From: Halomarina rubra
GTDB lineage: Archaea; Halobacteriota; Halobacteria; Halobacteriales; Haloarculaceae
DNA length: 64,000 nucleotides
Assembly (NCBI RefSeq): GCF_023699475.1
Contig: NZ_JALXFV010000007.1
Coordinates: 141,679 to 205,678, forward strand
Direction of reading: 5' to 3'
Part shown: positions 34,289 to 43,314 of the stretch, one piece after another
Layout of the letters: every line of letters starts with the position of its first letter
Position numbering within the stretch: position 1 is the first letter of the stretch
The notes under the pieces: generated by a model
What the model saw: only the letters and a program-made list of their open reading frames with translations
Databases searched by the model: none
Told to the model about the DNA's origin: nothing
Translations under genes and position numbers: made by a program

Positions 34289-35002
34289 ATGGGACAGTCC
34301 AAAGAGACCGAGGGGGAGTCGTCGTCGCTCGCCGACCCCCACGTCGGCGAGGGACTCCTCGACGTGGAGATGGGACCGAGTTCGGCGCTCGCACACCTCT
34401 ATCGTGGCGAGGTCCACCGGATGAAGCTCTGGCGCGAGCGTCTCGACAAGACGACTAACTGGGCCGTCATTGTCCTCGCGGCCCTATTGACGTTCGCGTT
34501 CACGAACCAGGAGAACCCTCACTACGTCCTGCTCATCGGCAACGCTGCCGTCGCGCTGTTCCTCGTCATCGAGGCGCGACGCTACCGCGCGTACGACATC
34601 TGGCGGTCACGCGTCCGGTACCTCCAGCAGAGCGTCTGGGCACCGGGGCTGGACCCGGAACGGGACGTCGACCCCGACTGGCGACACGAACTGGCCGAGG
34701 ACTACGTCAATCCGACGATGAAGATAACGGCAGAGGAGGCCGTCGCACACCGCCTTCGGCGGGTGTACCTGCCCTTGTTCGCCATCCTCAACGGTGCGTG
34801 GGTGCTTCGGGTGACGTCGTTCTCGGCGGTCGGGTGGCCCGCGAGCGCCGACATCGGGATGCTTCCGGGGGCGACGGTGACGGCCGTCGTCGCGCTGGCG
34901 TTCCTCGGCTGCGTCGTGGTCGCGTTCCGTCCACGCATCTGGCACGCCACCGGGGAGTTGCGTGCCGAGAACCTCAGGAAAGAACGTTGTGAGGAGGAGT
35001 GA
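34289..35002 (+). CDS. DUF2270 integral membrane protein
   Basis: This 237-residue protein matches the DUF2270 pattern: a soluble N-terminus, LAHLYRGEVHRMKLWRERLDKTTNWAVIV leading into a first pair of helices (TM ~75-115), the motif RYRAYDIWRSRVRYLQQ, then a second helix pair near residues 160-215 and a charged tail. The function of the family is unknown. ATG 34289 is chosen. An upstream extension in frame (to 34109) spans the palindrome and is not gene-like. The inverted repeat 32 bases upstream suggests regulated expression. Confidence 0.84.
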   Translation: MGQSKETEGESSSLADPHVGEGLLDVEMGPSSALAHLYRGEVHRMKLWRERLDKTTNWAVIVLAALLTFAFTNQENPHYVLLIGNAAVALFLVIEARRYRAYDIWRSRVRYLQQSVWAPGLDPERDVDPDWRHELAEDYVNPTMKITAEEAVAHRLRRVYLPLFAILNGAWVLRVTSFSAVGWPASADIGMLPGATVTAVVALAFLGCVVVAFRPRIWHATGELRAENLRKERCEEE

Positions 35003-35070
35003 CCCCACCGACCGGTTGTTCAGAAACTACGCAACCCTTTTTCGACACTAGGCCCTTCCTACGAGTAACG

Positions 35071-35478
35071 ATGCCCGAATCGATGAGCGAGTACCTCCAT
35101 CAGGACATGCAGTGTGAGGGGCTGTTGGAGTGTTTCCACGGTCTCAAGGAGCTGGACCGGTCGGTGTTCGGCGTGCTGGTGAGTGCGGACGAACCGCTGA
35201 CGGTCGACGAGGTGGCCGAGCGCGTCGACCGCGAGCGGACGACCGCCTACCGGTCCATCCAGCGACTCCGGGACGCCGGGTTCGTCGACCGTGAACAGGT
35301 GAACTACGACTCCGGTGGCTACTACCACGTGTTCCAGCCGGTGGGTGCCGACGAGATCGCCGACGACATGCAACGACTGCTCAACGACTGGTACGCGAAG
35401 ATGGGGCAACTCATCCACGAGTTCCGTGACAAGTACGACGAGCCCGACCGGACGCAGACACCACCGACCACGGAGTGA
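35071..35478 (+). CDS. TrmB/ArsR-like winged-helix regulator, 135 aa
   Basis: A frame from ATG 35071 encodes 135 residues with a winged helix-turn-helix: KELDRSVFGVLVSADEPLT, then VDEVAERVDRERTTAYRSIQ as the recognition helix region and a YYHVF wing. The C-terminal helix (ADDMQRLLNDWYAKMGQLIHE) probably dimerises. N-terminal QDMQCEGLLEC holds two cysteines, which could sense redox or metal. It lies 68 bases after the DUF2270 gene on the same strand and 221 bases before the flavoprotein gene. A target is not evident. Confidence 0.8.
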   Translation: MPESMSEYLHQDMQCEGLLECFHGLKELDRSVFGVLVSADEPLTVDEVAERVDRERTTAYRSIQRLRDAGFVDREQVNYDSGGYYHVFQPVGADEIADDMQRLLNDWYAKMGQLIHEFRDKYDEPDRTQTPPTTE

Positions 35479-35699
35479 GCGACGGCACGCAAACAGTTCA
35501 CATACACCGCGCCACCGTCCAGCTACGAGTGCGAATCCGACGGAGACTTCGCTCTCGGTCGTTTCGGGCGATCTGAGGCTTCAGAAACAGTCCGAGACGA
35601 GGTACCGTCTCGCCGACGGGTCGTACTCCAACGAGATAACGTTAACAGTCGGTGGGACAACCGAAACGCATGAAAGGGGAGACGACGGCATCATCTAGT

Positions 35700-36974
35700 A
35701 TGAACGGAGACGAGAAAGACCAGTTCGATGTCGTCATCGCTGGTGCGGGGCCGGCGGGGGCCCAGTGCGCCCGTGACCTCGCGATGCGCGGGTACGACGT
35801 CGTCGTTCTCGAGACCGAAGCCGAAGCGGAGTTCCCACGCCAGAGCAACAAGTCGACGGCCGGAACATTCCCGTCGATGATGGCCGGGTTCGGCGTACCC
35901 GACCGCCTCGTCGAGAAGTTCACCGACAGCGTCGTCGTCGAGTCGCCGACCAGCCACTACAAACAGGCCCAACCCGGAGCCGTCCTCGACTTCGTCGCGT
36001 TCAAACAGTGGCTCGTCGAGGAAGCGCGCGAACACGGTGCCGAGGTGCGCTTCGAGTCGCGCGTCTCCGCGCCCATCGTCGAGGACGACCGCGTCGTCGG
36101 CGTGAACTACGCCGGGAGCGAGGAGGTATACGGTGACATTATCATCGACGCGACCGGGCCGAGTGCGCCGCTCGCGAAGAAACTCGACGTCTGTAACCTC
36201 CACCGCGAGAACCAGGCCATCGGCATCGACTACAAGATCGAGGGCATCGACCTCGACCACGAGGACTACGCCGACCTCCACGGCGCGATGATGCTGCGCC
36301 TCGACCACGACATCGCCCCTGGCGGCTACTCGTGGATCTTCCACACGGGCGGCGACACGGCGAAGGTCGGCGTCTGTTACATCCAGAACGAGCGCCACGA
36401 CGAACTCGCGCGCGACGGTATGCGCATCGACGACTACCTCGACTACTGGATGGACACCGACCCCCGGTTCGCGAACGCCGAACCGAAGGAGGGTGCGAAC
36501 ATCCTCCGTGGCTCGGCACACATCCAGATGCCCGGTCGCCTGAGCGCGGACAGCTTCATGGCCATCGGCGACACCGTCCCCACCATCGACCCGCTGTGGG
36601 GCGAGGGCATCCACCAGGGGATGGAGTCGGGCCGGGCGGCGGCCATCACCGCCGACCACTGCCTGACGCTCGACACACCCGATACCTCCGCCGACCGAAT
36701 CTCGGTGTACGACGAACTCTGGCACGAGCGCGTCGCACCGAACATGCAGAAACGCCTCCTGATGACCGAACTGCTGTATCTCGTCCCTAACGAGCGCTAC
36801 GACCGGTTCGTCCGCGACATGAACCGTCTCAGCAATGACGTGTTGTCCAGCGCGAACGGGGGCAGTCTGCGCTCCATCCTCAAACTGCTCGAACTCGAGG
36901 ATCTGCGATACCTGACGAAACTCGCTCGCAACCGCATCACTGACCCGTACAACCGCTGGAACCCCCTCTCGTAA
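35700..36974 (+). CDS. Geranylgeranyl reductase family flavoprotein
   Basis: The 424-residue protein starts at ATG 35700 with a short hydrophilic lead. FAD motif IAGAGPAGAQCARDLAMRGY is followed by an acidic strand end (VVVLE). The second conserved block IGDTVPTIDPLWGEGIHQGM matches the GD...P..G.GI..A motif of the geranylgeranyl-reductase/PHBH fold. Archaeal members reduce double bonds of archaeol lipid chains or of quinone/carotenoid tails. Haloarchaea carry several paralogs, so lipid reduction here is possible but not certain. It is transcribed singly, with an aldo/keto reductase convergent downstream. Confidence 0.82.
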   Translation: MNGDEKDQFDVVIAGAGPAGAQCARDLAMRGYDVVVLETEAEAEFPRQSNKSTAGTFPSMMAGFGVPDRLVEKFTDSVVVESPTSHYKQAQPGAVLDFVAFKQWLVEEAREHGAEVRFESRVSAPIVEDDRVVGVNYAGSEEVYGDIIIDATGPSAPLAKKLDVCNLHRENQAIGIDYKIEGIDLDHEDYADLHGAMMLRLDHDIAPGGYSWIFHTGGDTAKVGVCYIQNERHDELARDGMRIDDYLDYWMDTDPRFANAEPKEGANILRGSAHIQMPGRLSADSFMAIGDTVPTIDPLWGEGIHQGMESGRAAAITADHCLTLDTPDTSADRISVYDELWHERVAPNMQKRLLMTELLYLVPNERYDRFVRDMNRLSNDVLSSANGGSLRSILKLLELEDLRYLTKLARNRITDPYNRWNPLS

Positions 36975-37067
36975 CTCCCTGACTCAGACGCTCGGCAGCC
37001 TCCGCGCTCTGACCGCCCTCGGTCGACGACCGACTCAACCACTGACGGCATCGTTCACACGACGGAC

Positions 37068-37832
37068 TCACTCGGGGTACAGTTCGACCTCCTCCGCGAC
37101 CGACTTGACGAGCGCCCGGTCCTCGTCGCTCAGGTCGATGTCAGCGGCCGCGAGGTTCGCTTCGAGGTGTGCTCGCGAGGAGGCCTTCGGTATCGCCACG
37201 ACGCCGTCGGTGCCGACCAGCCACGCGACAGCGACGGCCTCCGGTGTGGTTCCGTGGCGGTCGGCGACCGTCCGGAGTTCCTCGAGGTCGCGAACCCGAC
37301 CCCCAGACAGCGGGGAGTACGCCACCAGCGGGTAGTCGTGCGTCTGTGCGTCGGCGAGCAGGTCGTCGCGGACGAACAGCGGGTGGCGTTCGACCTGGTG
37401 GGCAGCGAGTGGCGCGTCGAGGTGGTCGCGGGCGGTGCGGAGTTGGTCGACGGTGAAGTTCGAGACCCCGAGGTGCGAGACGAGGCCGTCATCGACCAGG
37501 TCGTCGAGCGCGGGCAGCGTCTCGCTCGGTTCGTACGCGCCCCGCGGGCGGTGGACGTACAGCAGGTCGATGGAGTCGACGCCGAGCAGCTCGCAGCTTC
37601 GCTCCGTCGCGACCCGAACGTCGTCGGCCGCGAGGTCGTCGACCCAGAGCTTCGTCGCGACGGTCACCGCGTCGCGGGAGACGTGACTCGCGGCGAGACC
37701 CGCGCCGACGACGCCCTCGTTGTCGTAGATGCGGGCGGTGTCGAGGTGTCGGTAGCCGGCGTCCAGTGCGGTCTCGACGATTGCCGGGTCGTCGACGCCC
37801 ATCGTCCCCAGTCCGACCGGTGGAAGGTTCAC
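37068..37832 (-). CDS. Aldo/keto reductase
   Basis: This 254-residue TIM-barrel AKR keeps the catalytic tetrad in DTARIYDNE (Asp, Tyr), VATKLW (Lys) and LLYVHRP (His). NADPH contacts appear in the C-terminal GVVAIPKASSRAHLEANL. The length matches the smaller prokaryotic AKR5/AKR11-like group (2,5-diketo-gluconate reductase type). It reduces aldehydes or ketones in the cytoplasm, with the substrate unknown. The start is GTG 37832, since the sequence NLPPVGLGTMG begins directly after it. Confidence 0.88.
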   Translation of the reverse strand: MNLPPVGLGTMGVDDPAIVETALDAGYRHLDTARIYDNEGVVGAGLAASHVSRDAVTVATKLWVDDLAADDVRVATERSCELLGVDSIDLLYVHRPRGAYEPSETLPALDDLVDDGLVSHLGVSNFTVDQLRTARDHLDAPLAAHQVERHPLFVRDDLLADAQTHDYPLVAYSPLSGGRVRDLEELRTVADRHGTTPEAVAVAWLVGTDGVVAIPKASSRAHLEANLAAADIDLSDEDRALVKSVAEEVELYPE

Positions 37833-37912
37833 GCCGTCCCTGCTCGCCCGAGCGACTTAGCGCTCACGAGCGACAGCCGGTCGGCGGGGGCGTCACGCCG
37901 CCGTCCCCCTCC

Positions 37913-39013
37913 TCAGAACACGACGACCGAGACGCCCAGCATGACGCTACTGACCGTCAACAGCGTCACCAACACGACGAGGACCGGTCGAACGCCCGTC
38001 TCACGGAACTCCGAGACGTCGATGGCCGTCCCGAGGCCGACGAACGCGACCAGGAACAGCCAGTCCGAGGTGGTCTCCAGCAGCGCGACCTGCGCGTCCG
38101 AGAGGAAGCCGGCGCTCGCCAGCGCCATCACGAACAGGAATCCGACGACGAACGTCGGAAAGCTCGTCCAGAGGTGACGGAGGTTCTCGCGGACACCGCC
38201 ACCTGAGCCGTCGGCGGACGCCGCCTCGGAGTGGCGACTGTAGAGGACCGCGTAGCCGACGGCGACGACGCCGATGAGGGTGTTGCGGGCGAGTTTCACC
38301 AGCACGGCCCACTGCCCCGCCGTCTCGGAGTAGGCGAACCCCGCCGCCGTCACGGGGCCGGTGCTGAACATCGTCGTCCCGGCCCACACACCGAACACGA
38401 TGTCCGAGAGGGCGAGCGCGTCACCCACCAGCGGGTAGACGAAGAGGGTCACCGCGTCGAACAGCAGGATGGTCGCCGCGGCGTAGGCGACCTGCCGGTC
38501 GTCCGGGCGGATGCTGCCGGCCACCGCCGCGACCGCCGAGACGCCACAGATGCCCGACCCGGCGGCGAGGAGCGACCCGACCTTCGCCGGAATGTCGGCG
38601 ACGCGGGCCACCAGTTCGACCATCGAGATGGTCGCGAGCACCGCCAGAAGCACGACGGCGGCGACAGTCGGTCCCGCCTCGACGATGCGGCCGACGGCGA
38701 CCGTCGCACCCATCAGGATGATGCCGGCTTCGAGCAGTCGCGGGTTCGTCTCGACGCCGGGGACACCCCACGCGGGGACGCCGACGGTGTTACCGACGAC
38801 GAGGCCGAGGACGACGGCGAGGATGAGTTCGCTCCCGACGGGGACCCGCTGGGCGACGAGTCGCGTGCACACCGCGCCGACGACGAGCAGGCCGAGGCCG
38901 GGGAGTCGCCGCGCGATGGCCGCCGTCAGGTTGGTCACGACGCCGGTACCCGCCGTGTGGTCGCCATCTGTGTGGAGACGGGTCGACCGACCCCGGGTCG
39001 TCTGTCGGTCCAC
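37913..39013 (-). CDS. YeiH-family putative sulfate/organic anion exporter
   Basis: This membrane protein has up to 366 residues and about 10 helices in the UPF0324/YeiH pattern, with the characteristic LLEAGIILMGATVAVGRI, AAGSGICGVSAVAAVAGSI and VFGVWAGTTMFSTGPV segments. Related proteins are called putative sulfate or sulfonate exporters, with little direct proof. The start is uncertain. GTG 39013 fits a TATA element (TCTTAA at 39049-39054). GTG 38938 would remove a 25-residue hydrophilic tail. The Lrp-type regulator gene is divergent, 156 bases away. Confidence 0.82.
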   Translation of the reverse strand: MDRQTTRGRSTRLHTDGDHTAGTGVVTNLTAAIARRLPGLGLLVVGAVCTRLVAQRVPVGSELILAVVLGLVVGNTVGVPAWGVPGVETNPRLLEAGIILMGATVAVGRIVEAGPTVAAVVLLAVLATISMVELVARVADIPAKVGSLLAAGSGICGVSAVAAVAGSIRPDDRQVAYAAATILLFDAVTLFVYPLVGDALALSDIVFGVWAGTTMFSTGPVTAAGFAYSETAGQWAVLVKLARNTLIGVVAVGYAVLYSRHSEAASADGSGGGVRENLRHLWTSFPTFVVGFLFVMALASAGFLSDAQVALLETTSDWLFLVAFVGLGTAIDVSEFRETGVRPVLVVLVTLLTVSSVMLGVSVVVF

Positions 39014-39169
39014 TCACGCATACACCGTCACTGAAGCGCTGGCCCGGTTAAGAGTTCTCGTCGGCGTCGGCCACCTGAGGCGGTCCGTCGGCAGCAGTCT
39101 GTGAGTTCCTCGGGAACGTGGCGCTGTGCGTGAACGCGGGTTTAATACGACGCTCTCGGAACCCAGTCC

Positions 39170-39649
39170 ATGAGTGGTTCTCCTTCGGACCAGTTCGACG
39201 AGATCGACGGCCACATCCTCCGTATCCTCTCGCTGGACCCGCGAGCGCCGTACTCGGACATCGCCGAGCAGCTGAAGGAGGTCGGCTTCGAGATGAGCAG
39301 CGAGGGGATTCGGTACCGCGTTCGAAAGCTGATGAAGGCCACTCGGACGTTCTTCCTGCTCGACCCGGAGGACCTGGGGTGGAACATCGTCCGCGTCTCG
39401 GTGAGCGCGGCCAGACACGAGGGGGCGAAAGACGAGGCGTTCGCGCGGATGACCGAACTGCCGTTCTGGCACGTCACCCGCGGCCTCGGGACGACGGACA
39501 TCTTCGCCATCGGGATGGCTCGGTCGGTCAGCGAGATCGAGGAGTACATGACGCTCATTGACGAGTTGGAGTGCGTCGAGTCGACGGGGTACATCATCGT
39601 CACCGACCGCGTGAGCAACCTGAACCACTACTACCGCACCTCCGACTGA
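39170..39649 (+). CDS. Lrp/AsnC-family transcriptional regulator
   Basis: This 159-residue protein has an N-terminal winged HTH (EIDGHILRILSLDPRAPYSD, then AEQLKEVGFEMSSEGIRYRV) and a C-terminal RAM-like sensing domain (DIFAIGMARSVSEIEEYM). Haloarchaeal Lrp proteins control amino-acid, central-carbon or redox genes. It is divergent from the YeiH gene and 89 bases upstream of the S33 hydrolase in the same orientation, so either may be a target. Confidence 0.88.
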   Translation: MSGSPSDQFDEIDGHILRILSLDPRAPYSDIAEQLKEVGFEMSSEGIRYRVRKLMKATRTFFLLDPEDLGWNIVRVSVSAARHEGAKDEAFARMTELPFWHVTRGLGTTDIFAIGMARSVSEIEEYMTLIDELECVESTGYIIVTDRVSNLNHYYRTSD

Positions 39650-39738
39650 CCGGGCGTCTACCGAGGTCGGACGTCGTACCGACATCCGTAACAGTCATGT
39701 GACGACGTGTCGCACGTGATAGTGATAGAGCCACAGCT

Positions 39739-40617
39739 ATGTACGCAAAAGTAAACGGGGCGACCCTCTACTACGAGGACCTGGGCGACGAAGACGCGCC
39801 GGCACTGCTGTCGTTGCACGGCGGCCCGGGCATCAGCGACCACGCGAAGGGAAAGCAGGCGTTCGAGCCACTCACCGACGAGTACCGCCTCGTCGTCTAC
39901 GACCACCGTGGCTGTGGCCAGTCGAGTCTGACGCCGCCGTACTCGAACGAACAGTACGCCGCGGACGCGGAGGGTCTCCGTCAGCACCTCGGTCTCGACG
40001 AGGTGGTGCTCATCGGCGGGTCGTACGGCGGGTTCATCACCCAGGAGTACGCCGTCCGCTACCCCGAGCATCTCGCGGGGTTCGTCCTCCGTGACACCGC
40101 CCCCTCCCACGAGTACGACTCGCGGTCGGTCGAGAACGCTCGCGAGCGGTGGCCCGAGATGGAGGCGACCGACCTCGACGTCCCGAACATCACGTGGGAG
40201 GAGTTCGAACGCGTGATGGACGGCGAGGTCCGCTCGGACGAGGAGTTCCGACGCGTCTTCCACGGGATGGCCCCCTTGTACGCCCCCTCGCTGGACGAGT
40301 TCGACGCGGAGGCCGCCCGAGCGGCGACCGAAGCCCGGTCATTCCACCACGAGACGCACAACACAATGTTCTCGGAGGCGTACCCGAACATGGACTACAC
40401 GGGCGACCTGCCGGACGTCGACGTGCCGGCGCTCGTCACCGTCGGTCGCCACGACTGGATCACGCCCCCCGAAGCCAGCGAGGAGATAGCGAACCTGCTC
40501 CCCGATTCGCGACTCGTCGTCTTCGAAGACAGCGGTCACTCGCCGAACCTCGACCAGCAGGAGGAGTATCTGGCGTGTGTTCGCGAGTTCCTCGCAGAGA
40601 TCGGTTACAAGGCCTGA
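39739..40617 (+). CDS. S33-type alpha/beta hydrolase (proline iminopeptidase-like)
   Basis: The 292-residue alpha/beta hydrolase has an oxyanion-hole motif LHGGPG (residues ~27-31), DHRGCGQS and the nucleophile elbow GGSYGG (S95). The acid lies in VGRHDWITP and the catalytic His in EDSGHSPNL. HGGPG plus DxRGxGxS is typical of prolyl aminopeptidases of family S33, so release of N-terminal residues from peptides is the best guess. Broader esterase activity cannot be excluded. It borders the peptide/amide degradation island that begins just downstream on the other strand. Confidence 0.86.
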   Translation: MYAKVNGATLYYEDLGDEDAPALLSLHGGPGISDHAKGKQAFEPLTDEYRLVVYDHRGCGQSSLTPPYSNEQYAADAEGLRQHLGLDEVVLIGGSYGGFITQEYAVRYPEHLAGFVLRDTAPSHEYDSRSVENARERWPEMEATDLDVPNITWEEFERVMDGEVRSDEEFRRVFHGMAPLYAPSLDEFDAEAARAATEARSFHHETHNTMFSEAYPNMDYTGDLPDVDVPALVTVGRHDWITPPEASEEIANLLPDSRLVVFEDSGHSPNLDQQEEYLACVREFLAEIGYKA

Positions 40618-40681
40618 AACGACCGCAGTCACGTCCTTTTCGGCGAATGGTTCGGCCGGCAACTCGACCGGAACCGACGAC

Positions 40682-41437
40682 TCAGTCGTCGGCCGGCGGT
40701 GCCTGCGTGCCGAGCAACCCGTCGAGTTTCTCGAACGGCGCTTCCGGGTAGGTCCGACGACTCTGCGCGATGCCGTGACGGGCCCACGACGCCGCCTGTT
40801 CGAGGGCGATGCCCGCGGGGTCGAGGAACGGGACGCCGACGCGCGACCGAATCTCGTCGTGGCGCTGGGCGAACGAGAGACTCATACACCCGGGGAACAG
40901 CGCCTCCGCTCCGTCCTCCTCGACGGCCTCGCGGCCGACCTTGACCATGCGGTCGACGAGCGTGTCCGACTCGTGGTCGATGGACTCGACGGGGGCGTCG
41001 ACCGTCCGGACGCTCACGCAGCGTTCGGGGAGGCCGTACTCCGTCGCCTGTTCGTGGCTCATCGGTTTCGTCGAGTCGAGGATGGTGAGCCAGGCGAAAC
41101 GGTCGGCGACCTGTGCGGCGGTGTAGAACGTCGCCTGCGCCGGGCCGACGACGGGGATGTCGACGACCTCTCGCAGTGCGCGCAGTCCGGGGTCGCCGAA
41201 ACAGCCGATGACGATGGCGTCGAACTCCTCGCGGATCTCGTAGCCGGTCTGGGCGGCGCTGACGCCCGCCCACGCCTCTTCGATGCCGCTCTCGATACTG
41301 CTCGGGCCGGGAGCCGTCGTCTCGACGACCGTGACCGACCCCGTGGTGAGTTCGTTCGCGATGCGTTCGCGCCGCGCGAGTTCCTCGTCGGCGAGGCCGA
41401 CGCCGGGGATGAGGTAGGCGATTTCAGGCGTCGACAT
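40682..41437 (-). CDS. Aspartate/glutamate-hydantoin racemase family protein
   Basis: This 251-residue protein has the two-cysteine racemase pattern: C79 in IVIGCFGDPG and C184 in LFPGCMSLSF. Both sit at the positions used for proton transfer in hydantoin and Asp/Glu racemases, and GPAQATFYTAAQ follows the first. It may racemise a hydantoin, an amino acid or an N-acyl/carbamoyl derivative. The start ATG 41437 overlaps the end of the upstream M28-like gene by 14 bases, so the two are co-translated and probably act on successive substrates. Confidence 0.85.
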   Translation of the reverse strand: MSTPEIAYLIPGVGLADEELARRERIANELTTGSVTVVETTAPGPSSIESGIEEAWAGVSAAQTGYEIREEFDAIVIGCFGDPGLRALREVVDIPVVGPAQATFYTAAQVADRFAWLTILDSTKPMSHEQATEYGLPERCVSVRTVDAPVESIDHESDTLVDRMVKVGREAVEEDGAEALFPGCMSLSFAQRHDEIRSRVGVPFLDPAGIALEQAASWARHGIAQSRRTYPEAPFEKLDGLLGTQAPPADD

Positions 41438-43205
41438 CGGGAATCACCTCGTGGGCCGCGCGCAGTTCCTGGACGATGGCGTTCTGCTGGCGTTTGAGCT
41501 GGAGCTGGAGGAACTTCACGTCGTCACCCTCAAGGATGGGGAACTTCTTCGCGTCGGCGAGTCGGGGGACGGGGTCACGACTGACCGCGGGGTCCTGCTC
41601 GAACTGGCCCTCGCTGACGAGGTTGAGTCGCGTCAGGATGCGCGAGAGCGCCGTGATGGTGTCGTTCGCGACCGCAGGGTCGACGTCGCCGTCGTGGGCC
41701 GCTCGCTGGAACGACTCGATGGCCGCCTCCAGGTCGCGGAGTTCGGTGACGGTCGGCCCGAAGTCGAACTGGTCGCCGGCCGTCTCGTCGTACTCCTCGA
41801 CGTACTCGGCCAGTTTACGGGCGTTCCGGGCGTGGTCGAACGGGAGGACCTCGGCGTTGAGCACACGGAGGATGCTCACCGCGTAGACGCGGATGTCACG
41901 GACCAGTTCGTCCTCGCCGGCCTTGTCGAGCGTGTCCGTCGAGACGTGCCAGGCGTTGGAGTTGCCTCCACAGCCGCCGACGCCGTGGTAGCCCCGGCGT
42001 TCGCGCTCTTCGGTCGGGATGTTCGACGAGAGCATGAAGAAGCCCGTGATGCCGAGGTTGTCGAACGAGTAGTCGCCCGCTCGGAACGGGTGGTTCTCGG
42101 CGTGTGGCGCACCGGTGACGTCGTCGATGGTCTCGCCGACGAGGCCGTCGGCCTCGGGCGTCCAGCACGACATGTCGGTGTACTCGGTGGCGTCTTTCGA
42201 CCCCGGACTGTCCATGTTGACGTGGGCGACGCAGTTGTCCGCCAGGTCGAGTGCGAACTCGTCGGCGTACCACGTACTCCCGGCGTAGCGGCCGGTCGAG
42301 TGGCCCGGCCACCACGCGATGCGGAGGTTCCGTTCGAGGTCGTCGGCGTGTTCGGCGAACACCCGCGCACACTCCAGCAGGCCGGCGTCGCCGGTCGCGT
42401 TGTCGGTGATGCCGACGTACCACGAGTCGTAGTGGCCGTGCAGGAGGACGAACTCGTCCGTGTCGGCGGCACCCGCCTCGATGTCGGCGACGACGAGCGG
42501 ACACGCCATCCAGTCGGTCGTGAGGTCGGTCGTCAGTTCGAGTTCCAGTCCCTCCTCGCTCTCGGCCCACTCCCGGAGCGTCTGACCGTCCGGTTGGTTG
42601 ACGTTGACGATGGGGACGTCCGGAATCAACTCCTTCTCGTCGAGTTCGGGTGCACCACCCCAGATGGGTGTCGCGATACCGTTGTGTGGCTCACGGTCGT
42701 GTTCGTGGATGACGACGACGCCGACTGCACCCTTCGATTCGAGTTCGCTCGTCGCGCGAATCGAGAGACTGCCCGCCGCCGTCAGGGCGATCTTCCCCGT
42801 CAGGTCGCCGACGTCGTGATACGGCTCGTGGGGGTCGTCGTCGTCCGAGAGGAGGTCGCCGCCGGCCGACCCGACGTACTCGACCGGCCCCGAAACGGTC
42901 GTCGACGCCGAGAACGAGACGGTCTTCAGCGGCCCGGGTTCGAACTCCTTGTTGAGGGTCCGCAACTGGGCGCTGTGTGGTTGACTGATGTACAGCTCCG
43001 GGTCGAATCGGTCGTAGGAGACCCCGAGCGCGTCGAGTCGGTTCGTGATGTACTCCGCCGCCGCGACCTCGTCGTCTGACCCCGAGAGCCGAGTGAGTTC
43101 GGAGAACTCCTCGAGCAGTGCCCACGGCTCGTCGACGGATACGTCGTCGACGAGTCGCCGTTCGATGTCACTGAGAGCGCCGCTATCTGCTATCTGCTGG
43201 CTCAT
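41424..43205 (-). CDS. M28-family peptidase-like hydrolase, GHST variant (copy A)
   Basis: This 593-residue protein has an N-terminal lid, a PA-type insert around residues 110-245 and an M28 catalytic domain. HGHYDSW (H258, D260), ITDNATGD (D268), VNMDSPG (D332) and AWHVSTDTLDKAGED provide the usual metal-site series. However, the family's catalytic Glu-Glu pair before the G-S motif is replaced by PGHSTGRYAGS (residues 300-310). There is no signal peptide, so it acts inside the cell. A C-terminal ~130-residue helical extension follows. The substrate may be a dipeptide, an N-acyl or an N-carbamoyl amino acid. It shares 14 bases with the racemase gene and is the first gene of that pair. A TATA element sits 27 bases before ATG 43205. 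Confidence 0.85.
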   Translation of the reverse strand: MSQQIADSGALSDIERRLVDDVSVDEPWALLEEFSELTRLSGSDDEVAAAEYITNRLDALGVSYDRFDPELYISQPHSAQLRTLNKEFEPGPLKTVSFSASTTVSGPVEYVGSAGGDLLSDDDDPHEPYHDVGDLTGKIALTAAGSLSIRATSELESKGAVGVVVIHEHDREPHNGIATPIWGGAPELDEKELIPDVPIVNVNQPDGQTLREWAESEEGLELELTTDLTTDWMACPLVVADIEAGAADTDEFVLLHGHYDSWYVGITDNATGDAGLLECARVFAEHADDLERNLRIAWWPGHSTGRYAGSTWYADEFALDLADNCVAHVNMDSPGSKDATEYTDMSCWTPEADGLVGETIDDVTGAPHAENHPFRAGDYSFDNLGITGFFMLSSNIPTEERERRGYHGVGGCGGNSNAWHVSTDTLDKAGEDELVRDIRVYAVSILRVLNAEVLPFDHARNARKLAEYVEEYDETAGDQFDFGPTVTELRDLEAAIESFQRAAHDGDVDPAVANDTITALSRILTRLNLVSEGQFEQDPAVSRDPVPRLADAKKFPILEGDDVKFLQLQLKRQQNAIVQELRAAHEVIPDVDA

Positions 43206-43228
43206 CCACTCAAGGCTCCTTCTTCTCG

Positions 43229-43236
43229 ATATAAAA
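43229..43236 (-). promoter_or_regulatory. TATA element of the M28 copy A-racemase operon
   Basis: The minus strand reads CGTTTTTATATCG with its AT core about 27 bases upstream of ATG 43205. This supports a leaderless start. Confidence 0.6.
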
Positions 43237-43314
43237 ACGTTTGGGGTGTGGCACCAAGAAACGTGATTCTCCGTCGACCGAATCTGTTTTGGTGGCTGCT
43301 ATCACACCCCGAGT

